From positions 3,044,649-3,108,648 of the forward strand of contig JAJEKV010000110.1 of the NCBI GenBank assembly GCA_021234155.1: DNA of 64,000 bases, in the 5' to 3' direction. Below the pieces are notes generated by a model. It was not told the DNA's origin. It saw only the letters and a list, made by a program, of their open reading frames with translations, and did no database searches. Position numbers and translations under genes: made by a program. Source of the stretch: Isoetes taiwanensis (taxonomy: Eukaryota; Streptophyta; Lycopodiopsida; Isoetales; Isoetaceae). Of the stretch, positions 32,961-42,892 are shown in pieces; within the stretch, counting starts at the first letter, position 1, and every line of letters starts with the position of its first letter.

Positions 32961-33336
32961 CTTGTAATTCCCCTGTTCGGATATGGTTGATTCACAATCA
33001 CAGGAGCAGTTATTTAAAATGAAAATTCATACAGCAGGCAGGAGTATCACAAATAAGCGGCCACAACACTTAGAAAATAGAGAAGGCATCCGCTTATGTG
33101 TTCCAGCTAAATTTAAAGCCCAAGAACTCTAGACGATGCAGCCGTGTTTCTTTTCCGGCAGAGATTTGAGCAAAGGGAGCAAAGCGACATACCTTTTTGC
33201 ATGCGGATTAACATCATGAGAGGGCTGGTCCGGGTGTGCTATCCGGTAGAACAGTGAGCATTTATTTTTCTATTGCCAAAAGTCGAAAAATTCTGATCTA
33301 AAAGTTAAACAGAGTGTGCCTTTAGTTATTACAAGA
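32961..33336. other. Unassigned sequence
   Basis: No gene or repeat recognised. Confidence 0.35.
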
Positions 33337-33525
33337 AACACCCCGGGGCTTAAATTCCGGGGTGGAAGCTGTGCCGACGCTTCTGCGCAGTGAAAAACGG
33401 CAAGAATGTCGGGTTAAACGCGATTCTCTCGGGTGAAATCTGTGTTTATGTACAGAATGCACAGTAAAAACTGCCGTAAAAACTTCACTGTTCGTAACCC
33501 AAAAAGCGCCCGACATTCTTTAAAA
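33337..33525. repeat. Imperfect hairpin element A
   Basis: CACCCCGG (33339-33346) pairs with CCGGGGTG (33357-33364), and AAGAATGTCGGG (33402-33413) pairs with CCCGACATTCTT (33509-33520). Inner segments (GTGAA/TTCAC, CTGTG/CACAG) can also pair. First of a cluster of hairpins up to 34289. Confidence 0.55.
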
Positions 33526-33599
33526 GAAGATATGCCACGTGTTAACGCATGATTGGCGGACGCGGCAGAATTTCGCCTACCCTGTTTTTACGTTAGGGC

Positions 33600-33670
33600 A
33601 AAGGCCCCCTGGCCTGTTTTCTGCCCGGTCGGCCAGCTTTCCCGGGCAGAAAACAGGCCAGGGGGCCTTT
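33600..33670. repeat. Perfect 29-bp inverted repeat (hairpin B)
   Basis: 33600-33628 (AAAGGCCCCCTGGCCTG then TTTTCTGCCCGG) and 33642-33670 are exact inverted complements with a 13-nt loop. The arms are GC-rich and identical, so the structure is young or under selection. Confidence 0.95.
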
Positions 33671-33872
33671 CCCTTATACAAATGACGTCCACCTAGAAGT
33701 GGAGTATCCCTTAACAACTGTCCCAGTTTTATAGCTGAAATCAAATCTCAGCCATTGGTTGCAGTGGTGGATCAGCCTTCTGTCATTTTCTTGAATCATT
33801 CTTTTGCAGAATGACAAATCGCCTCAAGGAAACCTGCAGAATCCGGTCAAGCTTACATTGACGTCGTGCAAG

Positions 33873-33957
33873 GAAAGGGGTCAGGCATTCTTGTTGCCAG
33901 CCCCCTGACCTGCATCGGATTCTGTCAGGGGACTGACAAGAATGCCTTCCCCATTTC
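33873..33957. repeat. Pre-miRNA-sized hairpin C
   Basis: The arms 33873-33909 (GAAAGGGGTCAGGCATTCTT...CCCCCTGAC) and 33924-33957 (GTCAGGGGACTGACAAGAA...CCCCATTTC) pair over about 34 bp with a few mismatches and a 14-nt loop. The 85-nt length and imperfect stem resemble a plant miRNA precursor or a small MITE. No known mature miRNA was recognised in it. Confidence 0.75.
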
Positions 33958-34183
33958 CATTCCACATAACGTAAAGTTTTGATAGGAGGAATTAATGTCC
34001 CACCGTGAATCCCATCCTAACACGTGGTTAGAGTTCTAAACCTGAATGCGACTAATCTTCCTGCTCCAAATTTTCACTTGCATTCTGGCAATTTTTACTT
34101 GCATTTTTTGCTCTTTTACCAGCATTCTAACTGTTTGTTACCTGCAGATTTACAGAATTGCTCCTACCCAAAGCTTCACATAA

Positions 34184-34289
34184 CAAGAATTTCATTCTAG
34201 TTTCAATTTTGCTGGGCTAGGCATGCCGCCACGCTGACGCATGTCGGCAAGCCTTCCACAGCAGAATTGGAACTAGAATGAAATTCTTG
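34184..34289. repeat. Hairpin D with 31-bp arms
   Basis: 34184-34214 (CAAGAATTTCATTCTAG...TTTTGCTG) and 34259-34289 pair with two mismatches. Within the loop, AGGCATGCCGCC and GTCGGCAAGCCT can continue the stem. Length is about 106 nt. Confidence 0.85.
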
Positions 34290-34467
34290 TATACATCATT
34301 GAACGCACATAAACACCTAGTTTATTATGCCAAATGACCATAAACACTAGCTTGTTATGGAAACCACTAGAAAACCACCATAAACCTCTTGGGCCTAGTT
34401 GGAACGAGGGATAACACCCTCGTTCCAGAGTGTTACCCCTCTCATATTTCCAAAAACGTACCCATGT

Positions 34468-34788
34468 TTATATATACAAGAAATTTATCCCGGCAGCCAA
34501 GGCCACCGCGAACATTTCTCCTTTCGAAATCAAGGGGATTTTGCGTTTAGTTGAAAGATTCCTCACCAAGTTTCCCTGTTTATCTAAGTATGTTGCATTT
34601 TTTTCAAAATTGTTGGGACTCCAAGGAAGGATGATTGCGCATTGAACATCATCGAGCATGACATTACCTGATTCTGTAGGTTTTACAACCCCCATTATAG
34701 CTGCCGCATACATATCTCTTTGCCCACTGAGTGTTGTCTGAAATCTTCTACTTGTCAGAAACAATGGCAACTGCATCCTGTAATGCAA
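34468..34788 (-). other. Unrecognised 106-codon ORF
   Basis: The minus-strand ORF has balanced composition (RFQTTLSGQRDMYAAAIMG, NATYLDKQGNLVRNLST) and looks protein-like, but I could not assign a family. Flanking splice sites are not obvious. It may be a host-gene exon or relic. Confidence 0.3.
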
Positions 34789-34969
34789 ATAGTTATGAGG
34801 TAAAATAGTCCTATTGTTTTTGTTTTTCTATGGCAGATATGGCAATTGAAAAGGATCTTTCCAGACAATTCTTTTGCTTGTTTGATGTTTGTTTGCTTAT
34901 TCTTGCTTCAACATTTATTTCCTTTTTCAAATAATGATTCTTATATTTTGCTTCACAAATCCATTAAAG

Positions 34970-35080
34970 CCATACATCAAAAACCACATGCAAGTTCCCA
35001 CACGAATGGCGCGATTTGTAGAAGTATTTTAGTTGTCAAACCACATGCAAATTCCCATATGCGGTCTGTGGAAGTATTTT
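34970..35080 (+). repeat. 60-bp tandem duplication
   Basis: AAACCACATGCAA(G/A)TTCCCA and GTGGAAGTATTTTA(G/A)TTGT-type phrases occur twice at about 34980-35038 and 35039-35082. Confidence 0.7.
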
Positions 35081-35399
35081 AATTGTTGAAGAAGCTACTG
35101 CTTCTTGCCGAGATCGTAAGGGCGATTTCCTAAACGTCAAGTTGTGATTTCTAAAGGCACTTTTTCTGGGATAACTACAGAAATTTTACCCGTAGCAAAT
35201 TTTCAAGTTAATATATGAGGCTATTAATTTCTATATTGTGAACTACAACTTCTCTACCTAAATAAATCTCCATCACGCTTTTACTGAGTAAAACTTTATT
35301 TTTTACCGCTTCAATGCCACCTTGGAGCACCTAGTTTCATCATTATAATGGTTCCACGACTGCATTTTTTTCAATACCTTGACAATTTTGATTCCAAGG
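35081..35399. other. Unassigned sequence
   Basis: AT-rich, no gene seen. Confidence 0.35.
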
Positions 35400-37500
35400 T
35401 TAAGGAAGGAAGGAAGGAAGGAAGGTACTTTTATCGTCCACGGAGACCAATCGGTCTATGGGACCCAATACAAAAAGCGACAAGCGGATTCTTGCCCGGA
35501 TTAAAAACCCCGCCAGAAGGGTTTTCGAGGAAAAACCGTGGCAGCAATCGGCCACGACAAAGCTGTGCTAATCATATAAAATGCGAAACATCCCAATATA
35601 TCTGATCATGCACCACCCCGTGAGTGCCTAGTCGTGAGACCCCAACCAAGGCGGGGGCAAATGTGACCTCGCAGGGTCGGTACCTCTGGATGTATGACCC
35701 GGGCACGCATCTTGGCGGTGTGTTCATCGGCAAATGCAAGAACACGTCCGGTAGGTACTAAGGGGGCGTGTCGGCCCGGATCGGTGAACACCGGGCAACT
35801 CACGGAAAGTGTGAGACTCATCCTCAATGGCACCCGTTTTGACAAAGACTGACAGAGCTGTCTGGCGGGGCTCCCAATCCACCTGCGTCTCGAAGCGAAG
35901 ATGGTGGGCACTGTGTCGAATGGAGGCAATGAGTCTGCTTTTCGAGGCGGTACCGGGAGCGCGGAGGTAGAGTTGTGGGCCCCGGGCTAACACAGGGGTT
36001 GATGTGCTCCCTTGTAATGGGCCATTTTGACCTCGCTCTAGAGCAATGGGGTCCCAGGCTTGCCTGGGAAACAAGCATCTAGGTACTCTCGGTATGTCCG
36101 ATCGACATTGCGCTGGTATGCGCAAAGACATTGCTCTGCCGCGTTCCATCTGGCGAACCAGCGATCTCTCTTACCCCTCCAGCGGGCCCCTAAAGCATTG
36201 CGGACTCATAGCCCGCGATTGTAAGCCAGTCTTGGGGCCGAGCATCACCCATAGTAACCACTTTACGAAAATAGGCGATAATGTCTATCAAGGGCTGCCG
36301 TGAAAGCGGTAAGAATCCGATTTCTGCAGCCCGAGAATCGATGGGGGACCGAAGGTTTCACCCAAGTGCCGTGCCAAAAATGCCTTACGCACTTTTTGCT
36401 CCAAGTCATTCAGTGCAAAGAGGCAGCCAGGGCCCCAAACCTCGACCCGTCTGAAGGGCCGAATTTCGACCGGTGCGAAGCAGATGTGGTGATGGCCCCA
36501 ATCATATAGCTCTTTTGGTATTTTTGTTACGCATGGCATAAAAGCTTTCCGGACTGCTTTGTCACCATGGCGGATAGATTCTTCAATGAGGCGAGGGGAA
36601 CTCCACCCCTAGATACTTGTAGGTGGGCGTGGCGTCCGCAGTATCCCGATATGTGAGTCACGGGGAGGCATGCGGTGGCGTGAAGAGGATATGAGAACCT
36701 CCACGGTCTTGGCGGATTGGCGCGTATGTCGTAGCGCAGCGACAAAATGTGTCTAGGGCATCGGGTGAGGCTGCATAACCACGGGGTGTGGGCCCGGCGA
36801 GGCCAACATCGTCATATAGATGGTGGCGGATGACACAGTGCAAAAGGCGTATGCCATCCCCATGCTTTCCGGTAAGCGGGGCTCTAAGCGATCAATGTAG
36901 AGGCCAAAAAGTGTTGGCGAGAGGGGGCTTGGGACCGATACTCTTTGGTGAATGCTTGGCCCGTCGGTAACATCACACGCCAAAACAACTCTCATACAAC
37001 ACTGTATATGGCATTACGCGCAGGCGTGAGGAGCCCCGTTTGTATGATCTAGCCCACAGCTTTTCAGGGGGGCCCGTATCAAAAGCCTGCGAAGTCCACA
37101 AAGCGACAATACAAGTCGGTAGATGATTCGGTTGTCTTCAATCGGTGCCATGGCGTAAAGATATGGTCAATCGTTGAGTGGCGGGGTCGAAGCTTACGTG
37201 TGAGGGGCTCGCACATCCGTACCTCAGCCAGTAGTCAAGCTGGCTTTGCTTTCGAGAATGCCGATAGCGGTTTGGCAAATCTTGAAGGCCGACCATGATC
37301 GTCCGGTAATTGGCCGGACAGTGTGGGTCGCCCGCCTTGTGAATGGGAACAACCCTGCTTGTGGTCCATTGTCGGGGGAAACCCTCCTGCAATGCTCTGT
37401 TGAACAGGGTAGTGAGGACCGGCACAAGCGGCTGCCCTGCCCACTTGAGTAACTCGGCCTGCATACCATCGAGGTCAGCTGCCTTCCCATTAGCTAGCCG
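35400..37500 (-). mobile_element. 5'-truncated LINE with decayed reverse transcriptase (non-L1 type)
   Basis: Minus strand. 37490-37140 reads LLKWAGQPLVPVLTTLFNRA, VVPIHKAGDPHCPANYRTIM (the VIPIYK.GD...NYR.I motif). About 36935-36880 reads SPLSPTLFGLYIDRLE (QGSPLSP motif). About 36815 reads LYDDVGLA where the catalytic YADD block belongs, one residue short. The C-terminal part to about 35600 is open but scrambled. The 3' end (about 35400-35426) is a (GGAA)n microsatellite instead of a poly(A) run; such simple-repeat tails are typical of RTE-like LINEs. A related 3' end occurs at 46205-46260. Much more GC-rich than its surroundings. Not functional. Confidence 0.78.
35498..35545. repeat. Relative of the 27.98 kb foldback element
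   Basis: CCCGGATTAAAAACCCCGCC and GGGTTTTCGAGGAAAAACC match the reverse complement of the 27981-28066 hairpin core. It lies near the 3' end of the LINE. Confidence 0.6.
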
Positions 37501-37762
37501 TTAAGCAGCCTTCTCTAGTTTGAATTTGGAATAGAAGCTAGCAAAAAATCGGCTCCAAAAAATAGACCTGCTAACTTCTTTTACGCAGGAGTTTGCATGG
37601 AGTATCTATGATAACGTGTTGTACTAATGAGTTGAAAGATACTCTGAGCTTCTTTTCTCATGCCTGTCAATTTAGGTTGATGTACATTGTTCTTTACACA
37701 GCGAAAACACCTGTTAATGAAGAATAAGTCTCCTCATCAAATGACTTGTCTCTTGAACCAAG
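37501..37762. other. Unassigned sequence
   Basis: No gene seen; it flanks the 5' truncation point of the LINE. Confidence 0.3.
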
Positions 37763-38031
37763 TTGTACATAAATTGGAACAAAAGTGTGAAAATAACAGT
37801 CTCAAATAAATCCATCTTGAATTGTCATTTTTTTGGAACCATATTGTATATAACTTGGGAAAACATCTAGCTAACATGCCAACAACAATCGTTTTCAAAT
37901 GAATCCATATGAAGGTTCCTCAGATTTCAAATTATATCAATTTTCTAGAATCATATTGCACATAAATTGGGACAAATAATGGCTGGCATGCCAATAACAA
38001 CAGTTCTCAAATAAATTCATCTCAAGGCTAG
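37763..38031 (+). repeat. Diverged tandem repeats, three units
   Basis: Units at about 37763, 37842 and 37953 share TTGTACATAAATTGG(G/A)A, AACAACAGTCTCAAATAAAT and TTTTTGGAACCATATTG-type phrases. Unit lengths are about 80-110 bp. Confidence 0.65.
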
Positions 38032-38364
38032 AGACATAACTACTAAATTTATGTATAATTTGGTGACATAAGGTATGTTCACCTCTATAAAAAGAAGTTA
38101 CCAAAGCTGGGTTATAAGAAATGCAAAACTCATAAACATATCAAATCACTGCTAATTGCGTCTGTAGTATTGTTATTGTCAAAATTAATATCCATGAAGG
38201 AAACCTTGAACATAGACATATGCTCCTAAATATTCTCAAGTATTCAGAAGAAATTAAGATCCTTTGAAGAATAAAATCTTATTTACCCCAAGGATTGAAG
38301 TCCCAACATTGAAGACATCATCATCAAGATTAAGTGTTTTATTGTCTTGCCAAGAAACTAAGAG
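38032..38364. other. Unassigned sequence
   Basis: AT-rich, no gene seen. Confidence 0.3.
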
Positions 38365-39180
38365 TTTTTTTTTTTTTTTTTTTTTTAAGGACGACAAACT
38401 CTTATTCAAAATTCCAGAAGAAGTACACACATAGATGCAGAGACAGGAATAAAATCTCAGCAGACAAAGATAATCCACTGAGTGTAGCATGTCTATGCAT
38501 AAGATAAGATACCCAAATATTCCTCAAAAATCAAACGTTTTTTCTCAGGAGCAAGCTGAGAACATAAGTATGCCTTCACCAATCTATCTTGCGTCTCGTG
38601 AAGAAGTTGGTTGACAGTAATTGATAAGCCCTTCAAGATATACATTCGCCTTCTTTTCCAAATAGACCACAACAACCCGACTGAAGCTAAGTGGAAAGCA
38701 CATTCTTTGCAAAAGGCTGTTCCAAGTGGAAGGATAAATGGCAAGAAGCACACAACTGGCTAGTCAAGACCACATGGAAGAGAGATAGTAACCATGACCA
38801 AACCTGGGCTGAACTTGGTCACATAGAAAAAGCGATTGCTCGATACTCTCAACTTGCCGCTTACCACGGTGGGCGGAGTTACGAAATGAGGGGATAAAAC
38901 TTATGAACCGGCACATTAACTGCGGACATATCGTGAAGGAGTTGCCACCATAAGGTAGAAACTTTGGGATGCAGCAATTTATTCCGGACCGGGACCACAC
39001 GCTTCGAGGGGGGGGAATGCGGGCTGCCAACCGGCCGAGGGGGACAATGTCAACATCAACCCGACTTTTGATATAACGAATGCACAAGACGTTGTGCATT
39101 AACAATTTGGGGACCAGTCCAAATAGGCACATCAACTGATTAAGCACAGTTTCATTATATATGGACTTTCCCTAAGTCCA
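38365..39180 (-). mobile_element. 5'-truncated L1-type LINE, 3' end with poly(A)
   Basis: On the minus strand a zinc-binding reverse-transcriptase tail (zf-RVT type: LMHNVLCIRYIKSRVDVDIV, later GLLWSIWKRRRMYILKGLS) is followed by a 3' UTR ending in a run of about 22 A (T run 38365-38386). The final CTTATTCAAA/GTCGTCC phrase matches the LINE end at 52540. Frames change near 38755. A very short remnant of the element, non-functional. Confidence 0.8.
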
Positions 39181-40302
39181 TATGCCTCCGAAATGAACGC
39201 AAATTTCTTGAATATTACGATTTTTTTTAATAGAATGATGCAAATTTTCGGGAAACGTGCAGCTAGGTGAGATGGCAGGTGTTATTTCTATTATGCCAAG
39301 GAAGAGACAACAAACTCGGTGTCACAAATATACATAAATATTTAATTTTAAAAGGTTCACATATAGAAATTAACATTCAAATAGGGTGTTTCCTGGCAAG
39401 TTGTATTTAAATATTATATTCTGCTCTAAGATTAATGCAACCAAATGTAATAGATAGACCAGTAGAACACATAAACTTCAGATTAAAAGTTCATAGACTT
39501 TATAAGCTAACATCAACTTCAACTCGTGGTTATCTCAGCAAAATCCAGGCATGAGAATGTTTTGCAAATATGAGCGTGCCTGCTTATCTCAGCAAATTCA
39601 ACTTCTAAGTAAACTCGGTGCTATAGTGGGTGTGGCAGGCATCGATCTCATTGGCAATAGCAGCAGCCGTGGTCACCATAAGTTAGTAAAGGATGGTATT
39701 CGTATCAATAATTCTTGTTATGATGTAAATATGTTTAAATAGTTATATTATTGGATAGGCCACATCATTGACCTGCTAAAAACAGCCGGATGGATAAAAC
39801 TAACAGATTTTACATGAATTGACGTGGGTGGGACTTAATGCCGGAAACTGGACCTGTCTTGTTGCCGACCTGTACAGAAATAAATAATAAATGAAATGAA
39901 GTAAAGTAAGTGAAGCAAAACCGGTAGACTTGTCTTTGCACCTTGGCTATAAGCATGAAATTCAATAAATCTTGGATGCTGGCTGCCGATTTCAGTATTT
40001 AAATAGTTGCTAGGCATATCCAAGTTTCAATTTAGTGAAAATTCTCAACAGTAAAGCTCTGGGTTTTCTTGCCGGTATGTCTTGCTCTAAATGAATTCTG
40101 TAGAAGCGATAGATGTGATTCTAGTTCATAGCAAAAAGCTTGGTTTACCTTGAAAGCGGAAGATTTATGAAGATTTAGCTAGGATTTGAAGCTTGGTTGT
40201 CTTGTGAGAACATGAAATTATTTGGGCACTCATCCTATCCAAGTCCAGCGATATAAGGGAATAGATAAGGCAAAGGAAGTCTGCCCAACTAATTGGAAGT
40301 TA
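39181..40302. other. Unassigned sequence
   Basis: AT-rich intergenic DNA with no recognisable gene. Confidence 0.35.
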
Positions 40303-40572
40303 AAATTGGGCGACCGCCCAATTTAGCCTCCACAAATTCAAGTATAAGCTTTGTTTCACAATGAATTTTAGCCTGAACAAGTACGAAGTTTAAGCTCTGT
40401 TTGATTTTACTGGAACAAGGTCACATGAGAGTTTAAATTCGGCAATCGCCCAATTTAGCCTCAACAAATTCCAAACATAAGCTCTGTTTCATCAAATTGG
40501 AAGACTTGCTGAGCAGATTGAAAACATGAAACAAAGCCCATGCAGTTTAAATTGGGCGATCGCCCAATTTAA
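40303..40572. repeat. Repeats with AATTGGGCG/CGCCCAATT palindromes
   Basis: Units of about 120 bp carry a palindrome at 40303-40324 (GGGCGACCGCCC core), 40434-40456 (imperfect) and 40547-40572 (26-bp perfect, GGGCGATCGCCC core). Each of the first two is followed by AGCCT(C)CAACAAATTC and TAAGCT(C/T)TGTTTCA. Confidence 0.88.
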
Positions 40573-40624
40573 GCCAGAAAATCCCAACTCTTACAAAACA
40601 AAAATCGAACTCTTACATAAAAGC

Positions 40625-40690
40625 AAAGCTACAGGGGAATCGAACCTCCAAGGCATCAGGCCCTGCTCCAGCCAAGCCCCATTCATAAAT
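40625..40690 (-). other. tRNA-related sequence (B box on minus strand)
   Basis: The minus strand contains GGTTCGATTCCCCTGTAGC (from about 40645), a good tRNA B box and T-arm. Upstream GGGGCTTGGCTGGAGC could be an A box. No complete acceptor stem or anticodon arm is seen, so it is probably a SINE head or tRNA pseudogene. Confidence 0.45.
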
Positions 40691-40942
40691 GAATAAAAAT
40701 AATCAAAACATGCAAGAACAGAATGAAAACTAAGAAGAAAGTATAGGCAACAAGGATTCAGAATAGGGTAATGTGTAACATCTCAACCCTTGGATGTCCT
40801 TAAATCTGTAGGCAGCAAGATTGAATCCGCAGGAGAAAGGGTTTGCTGCTCTAAAGCAGCTGAATCTATGATCTGAAGGCCTGAATACATGGTCGGATCT
40901 TGCTATTCGATTGCACAATGTAGTTTTACTTTTGTAGCCAAT
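40691..40942. other. Unassigned sequence
   Basis: No gene recognised. Confidence 0.3.
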
Positions 40943-41200
40943 TTAACCAAAAAAAAAACCTAAAAAACCATTTGCCAAACTTACGAGAGAAGAAACAAAT
41001 AGAAAGAAGAGAGAAAGGACAAATAGAAAGAACAGAACCTGTGAACTTCCTTCTGTACCATTTGAGAACAAGCTGGTCTTAGAATAGGAGGCGTCGGAGA
41101 CATAAGCCTCTCCGTCATCGCTCATAAGGTAAATGGCCGTGATAAAAAATAAAAAGAAAAAAGGGGACGAATAGAAAATGGACATGTACGTGTCTTTCAA
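40943..41200 (-). other. Unrecognised ORF with two hydrophobic stretches
   Basis: The minus-strand ORF starts with a possible membrane segment (FFFLFFITAIYL), has a polar middle (SDDGEAYVSDASYSKTSLF) and a second hydrophobic stretch encoded by TTTG/TTTC-rich sequence. The polar middle, starting at an internal Met, looks like a real first exon. No family recognised. Confidence 0.25.
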
Positions 41201-41263
41201 ATTTAAAATTTGAATGCAAACCCAACGTGACTTTATTATTTCACGTCCGTCCGTCAGTTTTTA

Positions 41264-41360
41264 AAATTCAAAATTTGTCCCACTGTCAAGTTCCCCCCTT
41301 TTCCACATTCGCCATTTTTTAAAATTCAAAATTTCTCCCACTTTCAAGTTCCTCTTTTTC
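41264..41360 (+). repeat. Short tandem duplication
   Basis: TTTTTAAAATTCAAAATTTG/CTCCCACT and TCAAGTTCC...TTTTCCACA occur twice, at about 41262-41312 and 41317-41368. Confidence 0.75.
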
Positions 41361-41763
41361 CACAATCGAAAGGTTCTCAAGCTCTCTCAAGGTTCTGAGG
41401 CGCAAAGGCGCATCTGATCACTTTGGATCTAGCTGATATTATACAAGTAAGTCTATTTCGATGTTGACAATAATAGTACATTTGTATACCATTGCAAGAA
41501 TGTTTATTATAGAAGTGTTGCGGCATGCATTGCTACACTGGTGATGAGGTGCTGAGGCACACCTTAGACTTCAAAATGAGGTAGGAGCTTTCATTGTTGA
41601 AATCCCAAAGCTAGAATGATTTGAGTTAAATATCTGCTAACAATGTTGTCATCAATAAACTGTTATGCTACTAGTTTGGCTCAAATCTGATGGTTGTAAG
41701 TGAAAAACATGCCTCGGCATGCTGCAGACAAGCATTTTGGTAGCAAAAAAAAAAATGGGTCTG
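41361..41763. other. Unassigned sequence
   Basis: No gene seen. Confidence 0.3.
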
Positions 41764-41836
41764 CCAAATTAAATTGGGACGCCCAATTTAAGGCAAAAAA
41801 ACAATTGGCCTTAAATTGGGCGTCCGCCCAATTTGG
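41764..41836. repeat. Second cluster of AATTGGGCG palindromes
   Basis: AAATTGGGACGCCCAATTT (about 41770-41789) and TTAAATTGGGCGTCCGCCCAATTT (in two parts, about 41810-41832) are each palindromic, and together they form a longer inverted repeat around AAGGC...GGCCTT. Same motif as 40303-40572. Confidence 0.85.
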
Positions 41837-41869
41837 GCAGACCCAATTGACCGCCCTCACTACTTGGGG

Positions 41870-41952
41870 CAATTTGAGGGGCTTTTTTTTGGGCCCTCGA
41901 ATTGGGCTAGTAGGGCATGACGTAAAAATACTATTTATCTATCTATCTACAT
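41870..41952 (+). mobile_element. SINE 3' end with (TATC)n tail
   Basis: GGGCTAGTAGGGCATGACG, TAAAAATACTATTTATC and ATCTATCTAC parallel the 3' end of the SINE at 18705-18935. The 5' part is replaced or covered by the palindromic repeats. Confidence 0.65.
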
Positions 41953-42639
41953 TTTCATCTGCATGTGTTTTGTGCTTGAAAGCGAGGCGGACGCCTTTGT
42001 AATGATATATCTTTTGTTGTTTTGCATACGGAGATGGCTGTCTATTTCATTATATACGGACTATTTCATTATATATGGACTACTACAATGCCAAAGCTAT
42101 ATGTGCCATCCATGACTTGAACTACTGCATCTTGGGCACCCTTTCTTCGAAGTTGGCGCTATCTATTGTTGGTATACCGGCGGGCTCGCTATAAGAATAT
42201 GTCCATTTGGTGAGCCATATATGAAGGTCTTAGTGTGATATTTCTTTTGCAACTGGACGATTCATTCGTACAAAACTGAAATAGGTATGTCATTTCATAT
42301 CTTTTATCTCTTTCAATAAACATGTGCGCATTTCTGATGATGATGAGTGTTTGACTGGGCACACTGGGCCTCTAGTTTCTGAGTTTAAGAATGGCCCGTC
42401 ATATGCACTTGGTGGGAGCCTGTCCCCGTAAGGAACCAGGTGTACCCGTGTTGGAAGAAAAGATGGAGGCCAACCACTGCTAGTGATCGCATTGAGTTGG
42501 AGACAATCGACTTTGCTTGGTCTCCATCGAACAGGAAGAAGCTCCCCAACACTATCAAGATTCCAGTGCCCGTTGCTAAAGCAAAGTTGTATTTGTTTCC
42601 ATTCTTAGTGCCTGCAACTCTTGGGATACTTTACAAGAG
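41953..42639. other. Unassigned sequence
   Basis: TTTCATTATATA(C/T)GGACTA is repeated at 42048 and 42064 and also at 39150. A plus-strand ORF (42440-42691) is unrecognised. Confidence 0.35.
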
Positions 42640-42892
42640 GGTAGACTGGTATATACATACATTATCGGATATGGTTTTGAGTCTGACATGATTATCAACA
42701 ATGCACTTATTAGTATGTATATAGTAGATGTAACAGTCTGAAGGATGCTGTTAGAATATTTGAGGACATGCCAGAAAGACAATTGATGTCTTGGACTGCT
42801 TTGATTGATGCATATTCTCATCCTAGGCATGCAGATGAGGCGCATGAAGCGTTTCGAATGATGAAATTGGAAGGCCATAAACCAAATAAGGT
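42640..42892 (+). pseudogene. PPR protein pseudogene fragment
   Basis: Reads YIIGYGFESDMIINNALISM (about 42650-42715), then a break near 42728, then SLKDAVRIFEDMPERQLMSW and TALIDAYSHPRHADEAHEAF, RMMKLEGHKPNK. These are consecutive plant PPR repeats of PLS type, RNA-binding proteins normally acting in organelles. It ends directly at the poly(T) of the minus-strand LINE at 42893, so the LINE probably inserted into an existing PPR copy. Confidence 0.85.

Noticed and set aside
35724-36149. Long minus-strand ORFs as separate genes
   Set aside because: High GC leaves several frames open at once; they lie within the decayed LINE and show no independent domain.
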